Source: Maratus speciosus (Eukaryota > Arthropoda > Arachnida > Araneae > Salticidae). Taken from it: 64,000 nt of DNA. Position 1 is the stretch's first letter; each line of letters begins with the position of its first letter. Where the stretch lies: the NCBI GenBank assembly GCA_963932465.1, contig OZ010794.1, positions 212,735,748 through 212,799,747 of the forward strand, in the 5' to 3' direction. Under the pieces are notes generated by a model. That model worked only from the letters and a program-made list of their open reading frames with translations. It did no database searches and was not told the DNA's origin. Of this stretch, positions 45,116 to 55,698 are shown one piece after another. The position numbers were made by a program, and so were the translations under genes.

Positions 45116-45829
45116 CCCTTACCGGCACACAGTGGGGCAAAATCCCAAAAAGCTGGCCAAAAGTCGAAAAATAAAGTTACTATTTAGGAAATTTTGACTA
45201 TACAGATGGCTAGAATAATGTTTAAAGGGTCAGAATTTGTATTTATAAAACAGTTTTCATTTTTCTTTGGCAGCCTGTATCATTTCAAACGTGACGCTTG
45301 GAGGATTATCATCTGAGGCGAACACAAAGACCAAAATAATGGTTTTTCTAAACACGCGCTACATTTTTCCATATCATCCTATTTTAATGCTCTAAAATGA
45401 ATTCACACGATGATAGTGTGTACTTTTTTTGCTCATGTTACAAAAATTATATTAAGTACATAAAAATTAATAATTTCATGATTATTTTTGATAAAAAAAA
45501 TTTCAAAAAATATCATTTTTTTTTGCTTTCAAACATCAAAAAGTTTAAAAGTTCCCGCAACGAAATTTAATGGAAATAATAGCATGAACTATTATCTAAT
45601 GCATCATGAAAAACTAGCTGCCATAAACTGCCATTCTGCATTTCGTGCATATTTTTGCAACCACAAGTAAAAATGTCAATTTTTTAATCGCTTCAAAAAT
45701 TCTGAAACATAACCTTTTCACAGTAATTTAGCTGGCAAACATTTTTGAATTTTTTAGATTATTCAGCTTTGTGATAGATTATTGCCGAAACGTCAGTGAA
45801 GGCTTACTGTGGAGACACGAAAAGTTTTG

Positions 45830-45838
45830 ATTTCCGTT

Positions 45839-45869
<31 letters not shown>

Positions 45870-45872
45870 TCC
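45830..45872 (+). repeat. (GTCT)n microsatellite
   Basis: Six to seven GTCT units with one interruption (GTCC), inside the Transib-like element. Confidence 0.9.
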
Positions 45873-46808
45873 GCGATAACTGCCGCAAAAAGCATCCGAT
45901 CAGCTTGAAATTAATTGGGCATATTCGTGAGATACCCGAACGTAGCTGTATAGTTTTTGGTTAAATTTGGTTCATTCGTTCGGGAAATATGGAAGATTTT
46001 ATTTTTCTTTATAATGCTTTTCTACGGCAAGTCAGACGATTTTCAAATTTCGATTTGTTGACAGAAAATGGCACGTTTAATTAATGGATTTAAATGTCAA
46101 ATTATGGATACTAAAATTCCAAATAAAGGTTTTAAATTATTCCTATTATATTGAAGTTTTATCAATATATCTATAAGATTTTTTTATTTACGTGTATAAT
46201 GTTTTGAGGACATTTATACATGTATTCCAATAATATAAAAAATTTTTAAATTAATTTTCTTGTTTTACATGATACATATTTCTTTTTTTTTCCTTTTCTT
46301 CGTTGCCTAGCGACTGTTATTAGTAGCCTATCATTGCGTCAAATATGAATGAAGTTAGTAAATTACGTTAATTTTGTTGCAGGTACTATTAAAAAGCTAT
46401 CACAAAAAATATTTTATCGCGCCAAATCGATGCAATTTATGCAATTAACAGTGGGCACGATAATGAATTATTTTCCAGTAGATTTATAGATCTCCAGATA
46501 TGCCTATTTTGGGGGGCTTTTAATATGTTATTGCTATCGCATGGATTAGGATGTTTAAACTAATGTTTAACCATGCTATAAGTGAAAAAAAAGTACAGTT
46601 AAAGGCATGTAAATCCTTTTTAACACTTTCCAACATGGATGAAAAGTATTTATGACTTCAGTTTTTCTATCTGTCGCCTGCCGTGTTTCTCTACGTGCTC
46701 TAACTCGCGTAAATATAGTCGGGATTACATGTAATTGATATACGTTATTGAGGTTTGCCAAAGTATGTTTGGTATTAAAAATGAAGAGTGTAGCATTCAT
46801 AGCTTAAT

Positions 46809-48070
46809 TACAGGGGCACTCAAAACTATTCCGTTACATTATAGTCTTTGGGAAAAATCGTCTGCGGTGTATTTTAATAATGTTACACAATTTTAAACGT
46901 AATGAAATTTATATACTTTATTAAGGTGCACTAGAACCTGGTTACTATAAAATATGTTATGTGTAGCACTTACAGCATGCGTACAGGTAACTCAAAAGTA
47001 TTCATAATATTACTATCTTTGAAGAAAATCCGTTTGTGGCGTTTTTTAATGATGTTACTCTGTTACAAAATAATAAAATTGATATGTATTTTTGAAACAT
47101 TTTTGTAGTATATGGGGTGCAAAGCATATGTTTTTTTCAGGGTCACACAAAAGTGGTCGATTAAAATGTGGTCTACGGGGGAAAAAACTCTTCACAGCTT
47201 ATTTTAACACATTAGCGACGGGAAACGAAAATTCTCGTTTTTATTCAGAATACATCATTGGCTAAGGGAGTGACTTCTACCTTACAGAAAAGACATTTAT
47301 ATTGTGTTGTCCATATTTTTTATAGATTGTAAGACATTATATATTACATCCGTACATTGAAAGATATTTACTGCTGCATAAACATGAAAACAAATCTCAG
47401 AAACCAATTTCCGAGACACTTTCAGAAGAGGGAGGAGCTTCTACTGTTTTTAAACCCAGATTTAATTAAATTGCCTGTCGTCAGTGTGTTAATTGTGTTG
47501 CACTAATTCAAACATTATGAAATTAAATTACATTACTGTGGTTGACTACAAGAAGCTTGAATACGATTTGTATCGTATTTATCGTTCATTTATAGGGTCA
47601 CATAAAATATTTCGGATACAGTTCTGGTCTATTAGGGATGATTGCTGAAGAGCATTTTCGATTATGGTGTGCGTTTTAACGTTAAGTAAATTTGTGCCTA
47701 ATAAGTAGTGCTTAAATATTGTATGGACCATGTACAGGGATACACAAATGAATTCGTAAGTATAAATGAAAATGAGCGCAAATTGCTTCAGTTTTTTTTT
47801 TTTTTTTTTTTTTTTTGAGTTATGTATTTCCCAGCCCAATTACATTTAGTATACTAACAAATGTTTGCAGAATTTAAATAGAACCATATACAGGACTCCG
47901 CAGAAACTGGATATATGGTGCACACTATGCATACTAATCCCCGGAAATGTGATATGAGCAGTTTTAAGAGGGTTTTTTGTCTGCATTAAATTTAAATGTT
48001 ATAGACGACGCGTAAAAATCTTCACGTAATATACAGGGCTCTAGAAAAGAATTCATGTACGTTTCCGTCT
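46809..48070 (+). repeat. Degenerate ~150-170-bp tandem repeats
   Basis: TACAGGGGCACTCAAAAC (46,809), TACAGGTAACTCAAAAGT (46,982) and TTCAGGGTCACACAAAAG (47,138) start clearly homologous units that share GGGAAAAA and TTAATAATGTTAC-type motifs. Further starts appear near 47,593, 47,737, 47,890 and 48,035. Non-coding part of the Transib-like element. Confidence 0.6.
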
Positions 48071-48148
48071 ATTGGTAGAATTTGCTAAAGGACATTAACA
48101 CAATTAATTGATAATTACAAATGTAAATTAAATTACACTACGAAGGGG

Positions 48149-48173
48149 TTCAGGGGGGCTCTGCCCCCCTGAA
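48149..48173. repeat. Perfect 11-bp GC-rich hairpin
   Basis: TTCAGGGGGGC, loop TCT, GCCCCCCTGAA. It stands out in AT-rich sequence. Function unknown. Confidence 0.9.
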
Positions 48174-48587
48174 GAAATCTACTTTATTATCTAAAAATTA
48201 CCAGAATAAGTAGCTCATGAGATTTTCAGAATACCATTACATAACAAGGGGTTTAATTTAACGCTTCTAATGTCAGAAACCTTCGAAATATTTTTTCGTT
48301 TTATAAATGTTTATGTAATTTCAAAACTTTAAATTTCGTTTTTTGTAGAAAGATTAATATTACGCAAAGGATGCTAAACACAATGAATTGTAGAGCTGAC
48401 GTTGAGGCTCCTGATCTGCAGATTTACTAGTTATGTATTATGTTACAAATAAATATTGTAATCATAAGCATAAATGAATTTGATAAGCAAAATTAGTAGA
48501 AAAAATGAAAATTATTCTCCATCATAGATACGACAGAAATACATTTTCTTATCTTTATAGCTAATAATTTTGTGTATTCTATCGTAA

Positions 48588-48750
48588 TTAGAAGAATTAT
48601 CTTGTCAATTGCAATATTTGCTAGATCATACTACTGAGCGTATTATATTAGTGCAAACGGAAATTATTAAGAATCTGACTTCCGAGAACATTATCAATCT
48701 GAATTCGATTTGAAAGTGGGGATGTGATAGTACATCTGGTCAAAGTACTT
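48588..48750 (+). pseudogene. RAG1/Transib-like transposase, N-terminal part of the remnant
   Basis: A frame reading QLQYLLDHTTERI, then KWGCDSTSGQST just before the MITE. The CDG/S-SGQ-type stretch is recalled as the first catalytic Asp region of RAG1/Transib-like proteins. One in-frame TGA lies directly before KWGCD. The frame continues without a shift after the MITE at 55,699 (ACT-TTT-AAA-CAA once one TTAA is removed), which shows that the MITE landed in an already existing transposase reading frame. Upstream exons were not recognised. Confidence 0.7.
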
Positions 48751-48883
48751 TTAACCCCTTAATTCTCGCTCCCGAGATATTCTCGGGCTGTGTCTTTTAC
48801 TCAAATTGTTTGATTCCCACCAGTTTTATAAAATAGTGAAATTGGCTATATTTTAGTATCGTTTTTACTGTCATTAAATAAGG

Positions 48884-49312
48884 TGTAGAGAATTTGAAGA
48901 AAGAAATCCTTGAAATTTTCTTAATTTTATTTCACAACACAAAAACAAATCTTGACATTCACGAAAACTTAACACACAATGAAACATACAGTTCTGGTTT
49001 CAGAATCAAATTTCTCTAGTTAAAATTAACACTCTAAGTAGTATGCTTTCATCACATGAAAGCCTTAAATTACATTATAAAAATATATCCCCTGCCTAAA
49101 CTGGGTGCAGATAATTAAATAGAATAAAGAAAGACAATAATGCAGCAGGAGCTACATTGTCCATGCCACACTCTCAGGAAACCAAACATCAAATCACTGA
49201 TGATGTCATAATTAAGATTTCACAACAGCACAGAATGCATAGTGCTGCCATCTGTCAAAAAACAGAATAACTAAATCTTATATTTGATTCTTAATCAGTT
49301 CAGCACTGAACA
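48884..49312 (-). repeat. BEL/Pao 3' LTR
   Basis: Same 429 bp as the 5' LTR, with no difference noticed. AATAAA (minus strand, 48,926-48,931) is a candidate polyadenylation signal. Confidence 0.95.
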
Positions 49313-49323
49313 TACTCCCACCC
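49313..49323 (-). other. Polypurine tract
   Basis: GGGTGGGAGTA directly upstream of the 3' LTR in element orientation: the expected plus-strand primer site. Confidence 0.7.
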
Positions 49324-49332
49324 ATCAAGAAG

Positions 49333-52300
49333 CTATTCTTGATGCAAAGGAAGTAAACAAAGTTTTACAATAGGTCTTTTAAAAATACCCCTAGTGGTTT
49401 TAACAGTTACTACACGGACTATACCATCCTTACCTGGATGAATTTCAATAATTTTGCCTAATGGCCAAACAGAAGGAGGAACATTATCCTCTTTCAAAAT
49501 TACTACATCATTTTCTTTAAAATTTTCAGTATTTACTCTCCATTTTTTTCTATTTTGCAGAGTACTCAAATAATCAATACTCCACCTTTTCCAAAAACAT
49601 AATTTCAATTTTTGTACAATATCCCAACGAGATCGTAAAGACAAATTTTCCTCAGTTAAAGGTTCAGCTGGGGAAGTTATGACATCACCAGTTAAAAAAT
49701 GAGATGGAGTCAATATATTTATACCATCTGAATTGTTATCACTATCAATTGCCACTAATGGTCTAGAATTCAAAATAGCTTCAATTTGAGTTAAAAATGT
49801 ATAAAGTTCTTCAAAAGTTAAATCAGTATTTCCAATTACACGTTTGATATGGAATTTTACAGAACGAACAGCGGCTTCCCACAGTCCACCAAAATGCGGA
49901 CTCACTGGAGGAATCATATGCCACTCAATGTTTCTTTGAGACAAAAAATAACAAATTTTTTCATTTCTTTCAATTGAACAAATAAATTTATATAAATCTG
50001 AGAGTTGCCTTTTAGCACCTAAAAATGTTGTGGCATTATCACTATACACATGTTGAGGAGCTCCTCTTCGAGAGCAAAATCTGTTTAATGAAGCAATAAA
50101 TGCCTCAGAGGTTAAATCACTCACCAACTCTAAATGTAGAGCTTTAGTTGCAAAACAAACAAATAGAACAATATAGCATTTAGTAGTTTTCGCTCCTCTA
50201 CCTCGATATTTCAAAATATTAATAGGCCCTGCATAATCGATTCCACATGCAGAAAATGGCCTGTTAGGAGTGACTCTGTTAAGAGGAAGATCTCCCATTA
50301 ACTGTTTCGAAGAAGCTGCTCTATATCTACAGCAGGTAACACATTTATGAATACAATTTTTAATTATCTTCTTGGCACATACAATCCAATAACTCTGTCT
50401 AATGATACCCATTAACAAATTTAACCCAGCATGAAAATGCATAACATGAAAATATTTAACAATTAACACACTTAATTTATGTTGAGTTGGCAAAATGACA
50501 GGATGTTTTGCATTGTACTGGAGGGGTGAATTTCTCAGCCTACCTCCCACCCTAAGTAAACCATCACTATCAATAAAAGGACAAAGTGAAAAAAGAGAAC
50601 TTTTTTTAGAAACTGGTCTGTTTGATCTAATACAACTAATTTCATCTGCGAAATATAGCTGCTGAATATAAGAAATAATCAAATTACCTGAATGTCTTCT
50701 TTCGTTTGTCGATAAAGGAAGAAATTTACCTTTACTCAAAGGACTAGTGTTCATTTTGCCAACTTTCTGTTTGCAATTTCTCACAAACCTAATACAAAAA
50801 GCTAAAACATCAACAATTTTAGTAAAAGAAGAATATTTTTCAAAAAGTAAATCAATCAAAGAATTATTCACAGTTACTGGAAAACAAAATTTAGAGTTCT
50901 TTTTCTCTTTATTTACAGTGTCTAAATTAGTTTTTATTTGAGGTTGTTCAGGCCAATGTTCTTGACTTAAAGAAAGCCACTTTGGGCCCTCCCACCAAAG
51001 GGAACAATCGGGAAGATCCTTAGGAGATAAACCTCTAGAAGCAATGTCAGCTGGATTTTCCTTGCCTGAAACATACCTCCAACAGTCAGATGGAACAGAG
51101 TCTAGAATTTCTGAGGTTCTATTGGCCACATAAGGTTTCCAACACCTAGGATGAGATGACAGCCATGATAGAACTACTTGCGAGTCAGTCCATGCAAAAA
51201 ACTTAATAACGAAGGTATTCAAAATAGTCACTAATGCAGAATATAGTCTGGAAAGTAGTAAAGCACCATTGAGCTCAAGCCTTGGAATGGAAACTGATTT
51301 AAGGGGTGCTACCTTGCTTTTAGCAACTAAAATGGTCACCTTTGACTTCACTTCACCAGGTTGAACCACATATATGATGGCGGCATATGCTGATTCTGAT
51401 GCATCGCTAAATCCATGTAAAATGAGCTCTTTACTGGAAACTTGGATCCATCGGGGAATTCTAATAGAGCAAACTTGTTCAAATTCCTCTTGGAATTTCT
51501 TCCAATTTGCTTGGAAATTTTCAGGAAGAGCAGTATCCCAGTCTAACTTCATCAACCACAATTGCTGGTAAAACATTTTTATAGAGACAGTACATGGAGC
51601 CAAAAATCCTAATGGATCAAATAATTTGGCAGATTGTGAAAGAAATTTTCTTTTAGTTATGTTATCATCAAATTGTAAATTAACTTTAAAGACAAAAGCA
51701 TCATTTGAAGAATCCCAAATAAGCCCTAAGGCTTTGGAACAGTCATCAGGATGAATTTCTAAATTTGTTGACTCAAGAGAATTTGAAGATAAATGATTCA
51801 CTACATCAGAAGAATTAGATCTCCACTTCCGTAAATGAAAACCTCTATTTTCTAAAGCCAGTGAAAGTTTTTCAATAATTCTAATAGACTCTTCACTTGA
51901 GATTGAACCGGACATACAATCATCAATGTAGAAACTATCTTTAATTATTGAGGCTGTTACAGGATCATCCCTTTCAATATCTTTTCCAATTTGAAATAGG
52001 CAACGAGTAGCTAAAAATGGAGCTGATGATGTACCATATGTAATAGTTCGTAGCCTGTATTCCTTTATAGCTGAGTATGCTGAGTCACGCCAAACAATAC
52101 GCTGTAAATCTTGATCTTCTGGAGCAATCAAAACTTGTCTATACATCTGCTGAATATCAGCGGTAAAAGCAATAGGATTTGCTCTAAATCTTATCAAAAT
52201 GGTAAAAAGATTTGGTTGTGGAATTTGTCCAACAGCTAAAACAGAATTTAACGAATTAGCATTAGGAGGTTTGCATGAACCATCAAACACCACATGTAAC

Positions 52301-54573
52301 TTTGTTGAAATAGAGTCGCTTTTTATAACAGAATGATGCGGAAGATAATATACTTTGTTGCTTGCAGGATTTGAGTTTTTGTCGATAAGTGTCATATGAC
52401 CAAGGTCTTTATATTGCTTCATAAAATTTCTATACTCATTTTCAAAATTTTTATCAAATTGAAATTTTCTCTCCATAGCAAACAAACGTGATACTGCCAT
52501 GGATTTAGAATCGCCTAATGACATCACATCTTTATAAACTGGCAATTTAACTTCAAATCTACCTTCTGGTGTTACCTTGTAAGTTGAACAAAAATGTTGT
52601 TCACAAAATTCTTCTTCCTCAGACAAATGGGGTTTATTAACATCTATTTCTTCTGCTTGCCAAAATTTTTGTAATAATAGATCAACATTGGATTCGTTTT
52701 CAACACTAAGAAAATGAGATTGAATACTAGAAGAATATTTACATTTAGGTTCCAATTTTCCGGCTACCACCCAACCAAACATAGTGTTTTGTGCAATTGG
52801 CTCATTCTCGGTACTAACAATTCTACCATATCTTAAAATAGTAAAGAAACAGTCAGATCCCAAAATAATATCACATTCCTGTGGTTTCATGAAATCTTCA
52901 TCTGCTAACTTAATATTTTTAAGGTACTCTATATTTTTCGTATCAAGTAATTCTGCAGGTAATTGAGATGTCACTTTAGGCAGGATGTATGCCTGAACCT
53001 TTAAGGACTCGGTAGAAAGCTTTGAACCTACTGTAAGAGATACTGAACCACGAGTTTGTCCAGCCAATACTCCAGCAATTCCATTTAATCGAATTCTGTC
53101 ATTCTTTCTTTTTAACCCTAAAGTTCTTACGACATTTTCACTAACAAAAGAACATTCCGAACCAGAATCGAGTAAAGCTCTAAAAGAGTAAGGTTTATTT
53201 TCATTATTATATAAGAGAACTTTAGCAGTAGGTAGGAAAGAAACACATTTTGAATTATTGAAAGAAGCACTAGAATTAATTTGTAATTCGTGAGATGTTG
53301 ACTCCTGTACAAATTCTTTATTTGACTGGTGGTTTTTATTCTCAGATGAATTTGGAAAAACTTTATTTTCAAACTTAGCAGTGCAAGCATTATTACTTTT
53401 ATTCTCTTCATGTAAGAGTGTATTATGTTTACTTTCACATTTAAAGCATTTCAAATGAGAATTTGGACATTCCTTAACTTTATGAGAGTTTAAACATAAA
53501 AAACAACAGTTATTACGCTTAATAAAGTTCTTTCGAGCAACAACATCCATGGATTTAAATTTAACACATTTATAGAGCGGATGTATTCCTTGACACTTTA
53601 AGCACACCTTTGATTGCTTATCATTAGAACTGTACTTGGAACCAACAAAATTTGAACTTTTGGAATGTTTCATATCACTTTCATTGTTAGAGATGAGCTC
53701 TAAAGAAGAACATCTTACACTTAAGAAATCAAAAAATTCTTTCAAAGTAGGAAATTCATTTTCTGTACTTTCAATGGACCAAAGTCTACGACTTTCCGGA
53801 TCAAGTTTTTGAAATAACAAATATATTAACCATGGGTCTCTATTTGTAGCTTCATCACCAACAGCTTTCAAACCCCTAATAACTTCATCACTAGTATTCA
53901 GCAAATTTCTTATATTTATGCTATTAGGATGCAGAACTGATTTTTGTTCTAAAAATAATTTAATCAAAGAATTAACAATTTGTTTCTTTTTATCATATCG
54001 ATTTAACAACTTTTCCCAAGCTTCTTGATAAGATTCATTAGAAAGGGGAATATGCTTAATTAATGTGGCTGGTTCTTCAGAAAGTAACCCTTTAAGATAC
54101 TGGAATTTCTGAATGTTACTTAAACCTACTTGTGAATGGACAGTGGAAACAAACATATCCTTAAAATTTGTCCATTCTGAAAACTTTCCAGAGAATACTG
54201 GAATATTCAATTTTGGTAGTCTAATATTACATTGATTAGGAATAGTAACAGAAGAACCTTGCACAGAATTGTGTGTTGCAACGTTAACAACTTCTGAAGG
54301 ATTCAAAGAATCTAGTTTGTTTTGATATTTAGTTTTTAACTGAAAATACCTGTCTTCAAATTCTGCTAATTCAGAATCATCATCATTTAAACAAGAATCT
54401 AATCTTAAGAACTCTTTAAGTAAATCATCTAATCTTTGTAATCTAATCAAAATTTCATTCTTAGTATTCACATTATCAAAACTATTCTCTAATCTAGTTA
54501 CAGAGCCTTTCACCCTACCTCTCTCAATTTTAATTTGAGCAGATTTTTTTTCATAATCATCCATTTTATACAA
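49333..54573 (-). CDS. BEL/Pao Gag-Pol polyprotein
   Basis: 1,746 residues, single frame, no stops. An N-terminal coiled, charged region (1-100) is followed by the Gag-like domain (about 115-290). Three zinc knuckles: C324-C327-H331-C336, C357-C360-H364-C369 and C376-C379-H383-H388. Aspartic protease ALLDSGSECSF with Asp469. RT: KLHVVFDGS (758-766), Asp806 in FTADIQQMY, YIDD 882-885. RNase H: Asp1057, Glu1100, Asp1130, Asp1176. Integrase zinc site: H1376, H1381, C1411, C1414. Integrase catalytic triad: Asp1446, Asp1512, Glu1566. The C-terminal domain typical of BEL/Pao integrases (about 1,643-1,740) contains VWPLGKI. Every catalytic residue sought was found. The first Met (MYKMDD) and a second at residue 4 are both possible starts. 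The product would assemble particles, copy the RNA and integrate it. A 607-bp leader separates it from the 5' LTR. Confidence 0.97.
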   Translation of the reverse strand: MYKMDDYEKKSAQIKIERGRVKGSVTRLENSFDNVNTKNEILIRLQRLDDLLKEFLRLDSCLNDDDSELAEFEDRYFQLKTKYQNKLDSLNPSEVVNVATHNSVQGSSVTIPNQCNIRLPKLNIPVFSGKFSEWTNFKDMFVSTVHSQVGLSNIQKFQYLKGLLSEEPATLIKHIPLSNESYQEAWEKLLNRYDKKKQIVNSLIKLFLEQKSVLHPNSINIRNLLNTSDEVIRGLKAVGDEATNRDPWLIYLLFQKLDPESRRLWSIESTENEFPTLKEFFDFLSVRCSSLELISNNESDMKHSKSSNFVGSKYSSNDKQSKVCLKCQGIHPLYKCVKFKSMDVVARKNFIKRNNCCFLCLNSHKVKECPNSHLKCFKCESKHNTLLHEENKSNNACTAKFENKVFPNSSENKNHQSNKEFVQESTSHELQINSSASFNNSKCVSFLPTAKVLLYNNENKPYSFRALLDSGSECSFVSENVVRTLGLKRKNDRIRLNGIAGVLAGQTRGSVSLTVGSKLSTESLKVQAYILPKVTSQLPAELLDTKNIEYLKNIKLADEDFMKPQECDIILGSDCFFTILRYGRIVSTENEPIAQNTMFGWVVAGKLEPKCKYSSSIQSHFLSVENESNVDLLLQKFWQAEEIDVNKPHLSEEEEFCEQHFCSTYKVTPEGRFEVKLPVYKDVMSLGDSKSMAVSRLFAMERKFQFDKNFENEYRNFMKQYKDLGHMTLIDKNSNPASNKVYYLPHHSVIKSDSISTKLHVVFDGSCKPPNANSLNSVLAVGQIPQPNLFTILIRFRANPIAFTADIQQMYRQVLIAPEDQDLQRIVWRDSAYSAIKEYRLRTITYGTSSAPFLATRCLFQIGKDIERDDPVTASIIKDSFYIDDCMSGSISSEESIRIIEKLSLALENRGFHLRKWRSNSSDVVNHLSSNSLESTNLEIHPDDCSKALGLIWDSSNDAFVFKVNLQFDDNITKRKFLSQSAKLFDPLGFLAPCTVSIKMFYQQLWLMKLDWDTALPENFQANWKKFQEEFEQVCSIRIPRWIQVSSKELILHGFSDASESAYAAIIYVVQPGEVKSKVTILVAKSKVAPLKSVSIPRLELNGALLLSRLYSALVTILNTFVIKFFAWTDSQVVLSWLSSHPRCWKPYVANRTSEILDSVPSDCWRYVSGKENPADIASRGLSPKDLPDCSLWWEGPKWLSLSQEHWPEQPQIKTNLDTVNKEKKNSKFCFPVTVNNSLIDLLFEKYSSFTKIVDVLAFCIRFVRNCKQKVGKMNTSPLSKGKFLPLSTNERRHSGNLIISYIQQLYFADEISCIRSNRPVSKKSSLFSLCPFIDSDGLLRVGGRLRNSPLQYNAKHPVILPTQHKLSVLIVKYFHVMHFHAGLNLLMGIIRQSYWIVCAKKIIKNCIHKCVTCCRYRAASSKQLMGDLPLNRVTPNRPFSACGIDYAGPINILKYRGRGAKTTKCYIVLFVCFATKALHLELVSDLTSEAFIASLNRFCSRRGAPQHVYSDNATTFLGAKRQLSDLYKFICSIERNEKICYFLSQRNIEWHMIPPVSPHFGGLWEAAVRSVKFHIKRVIGNTDLTFEELYTFLTQIEAILNSRPLVAIDSDNNSDGINILTPSHFLTGDVITSPAEPLTEENLSLRSRWDIVQKLKLCFWKRWSIDYLSTLQNRKKWRVNTENFKENDVVILKEDNVPPSVWPLGKIIEIHPGKDGIVRVVTVKTTRGIFKRPIVKLCLLPLHQE

Positions 54574-55180
54574 TAACTTATAAGAATAATTTCCAAAATA
54601 AAATTAATCAGATAACTTGAAAACAAAACTAATCAAAATTACTTCAAAATCAAAAGTAATCAGAATTGCTTCAAAACAAAACTAATCAAATTAAGTTAAA
54701 AAACAGAAGTAACTGAATTAAATTCAAAAACAGAACAAGTCAAAGTCAAAAACAGAACTACTATAAAATGTTCATAATTATTCTTTCATACAAACAATAG
54801 AATTTTCTGTTCTCAAATGTGCATAAAATTAAAAATCTTCAAAATTCTTCAATGTAAAATAATAATTCACCATAATAATTAAATATTCCAATATTTCAAG
54901 CAAATAAATCATAATGTTCTTGAGAACAACAAGTAAATAAATCATAATAATCTTGAGAACAATTTTCTTTTTCAAGAACTATCAAAACATAATATTGTAG
55001 AATACTATTTTTTCTTATTTTATCAATTCAATAAAGAAGATACTAAATTGTTCTCATATTCTAAAATAATATCTTGCTAAATGCAACTTCAGTAGAAAAA
55101 TTAAGCTTTAGCATCAAAGAACAATTTCAAAACAAAGCAAGTACTCACATATCACGCCTAAGTGCCTCCAATTTTCTTTA
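54574..55180 (-). other. BEL/Pao 5' leader
   Basis: A-rich untranslated leader between LTR and Gag. It carries short degenerate repeats of AACAAAACTAATCAAA-like units near 54,615-54,760. No other frame is supported. Confidence 0.7.
55161..55170 (-). other. Candidate primer binding site
   Basis: TGGAGGCACT starts 10 bases inside the 5' LTR boundary and has the TGG start expected from a tRNA CCA end. The matching tRNA could not be named; the offset is larger than usual, so this is tentative. Confidence 0.35.
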
Positions 55181-55609
55181 TGTAGAGAATTTGAAGAAAG
55201 AAATCCTTGAAATTTTCTTAATTTTATTTCACAACACAAAAACAAATCTTGACATTCACGAAAACTTAACACACAATGAAACATACAGTTCTGGTTTCAG
55301 AATCAAATTTCTCTAGTTAAAATTAACACTCTAAGTAGTATGCTTTCATCACATGAAAGCCTTAAATTACATTATAAAAATATATCCCCTGCCTAAACTG
55401 GGTGCAGATAATTAAATAGAATAAAGAAAGACAATAATGCAGCAGGAGCTACATTGTCCATGCCACACTCTCAGGAAACCAAACATCAAATCACTGATGA
55501 TGTCATAATTAAGATTTCACAACAGCACAGAATGCATAGTGCTGCCATCTGTCAAAAAACAGAATAACTAAATCTTATATTTGATTCTTAATCAGTTCAG
55601 CACTGAACA
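55181..55609 (-). repeat. BEL/Pao 5' LTR
   Basis: In element orientation it starts TGTTCAGTGCTGAAC and ends CAAATTCTCTACA (TG...CA). The first bases form a small palindrome (TTCAGTGCTGAA). It would provide the promoter for the minus-strand transcript; AATAAA near its end is a candidate polyadenylation signal. Confidence 0.95.
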
Positions 55610-55698
55610 TAAGGTGAATATTCATTTTTCATAAAAGTGGTGCCAATAAGCAATTTGAATTATTCAACCGTAATTTAATTCGAGCGTTAAGGGGTTAA

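Larger units (their letters stand above)
48884..55609 (-). mobile_element. BEL/Pao LTR retrotransposon, full length
   Basis: 6,726 bp on the minus strand. Two 429-bp LTRs read as identical by eye, and the 5-bp duplication TAAGG lies at 48,879-48,883 and 55,610-55,614. One uninterrupted Gag-Pol frame has all domains in BEL/Pao order (Gag, zinc knuckles, protease, RT, RNase H, integrase). No envelope-like frame is present. Identical LTRs, an exact duplication and an intact frame all indicate a very recent insertion, the youngest event in this nest. Confidence 0.97.
48751..55698. mobile_element. TTAA MITE, family B (copy 6), split by the BEL/Pao element
   Basis: The left part runs TTAACCCCTTAATTCTCGCT to CATTAAATAAGG (48,751-48,883). 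The right part (55,610 onward) runs TAAGGTGAATATTC to GAGCGTTAAGGGGTTAA, ending at 55,698. Intact copies at 37,233-37,449 and 31,286-31,501 have the uninterrupted ATTAAATAAGGTGAATAT-type junction. Confidence 0.92.

Noticed and set aside
45112..45140. CACAGTG as merely the normal family C MITE end
   Set aside because: Other family C ends have CAGTGTG-type sequence without GGGCAAAATCCC; here the inverted match continues for about 40 bp at 57.3 kb and the family C sequence resumes exactly after the 5-bp duplication.
48149..48173. Helitron 3' hairpin
   Set aside because: The expected CTRR end does not follow the hairpin on either strand.
53127..53438. 103-codon minus-strand frame and other frames within 49.3-54.6 kb
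   Set aside because: They overlap the Gag-Pol frame in another register and have no recognisable content.
49333..54573. Endogenous retrovirus
   Set aside because: No envelope-like frame follows the Gag-Pol, and the domain order and integrase C-terminus are those of BEL/Pao retrotransposons.
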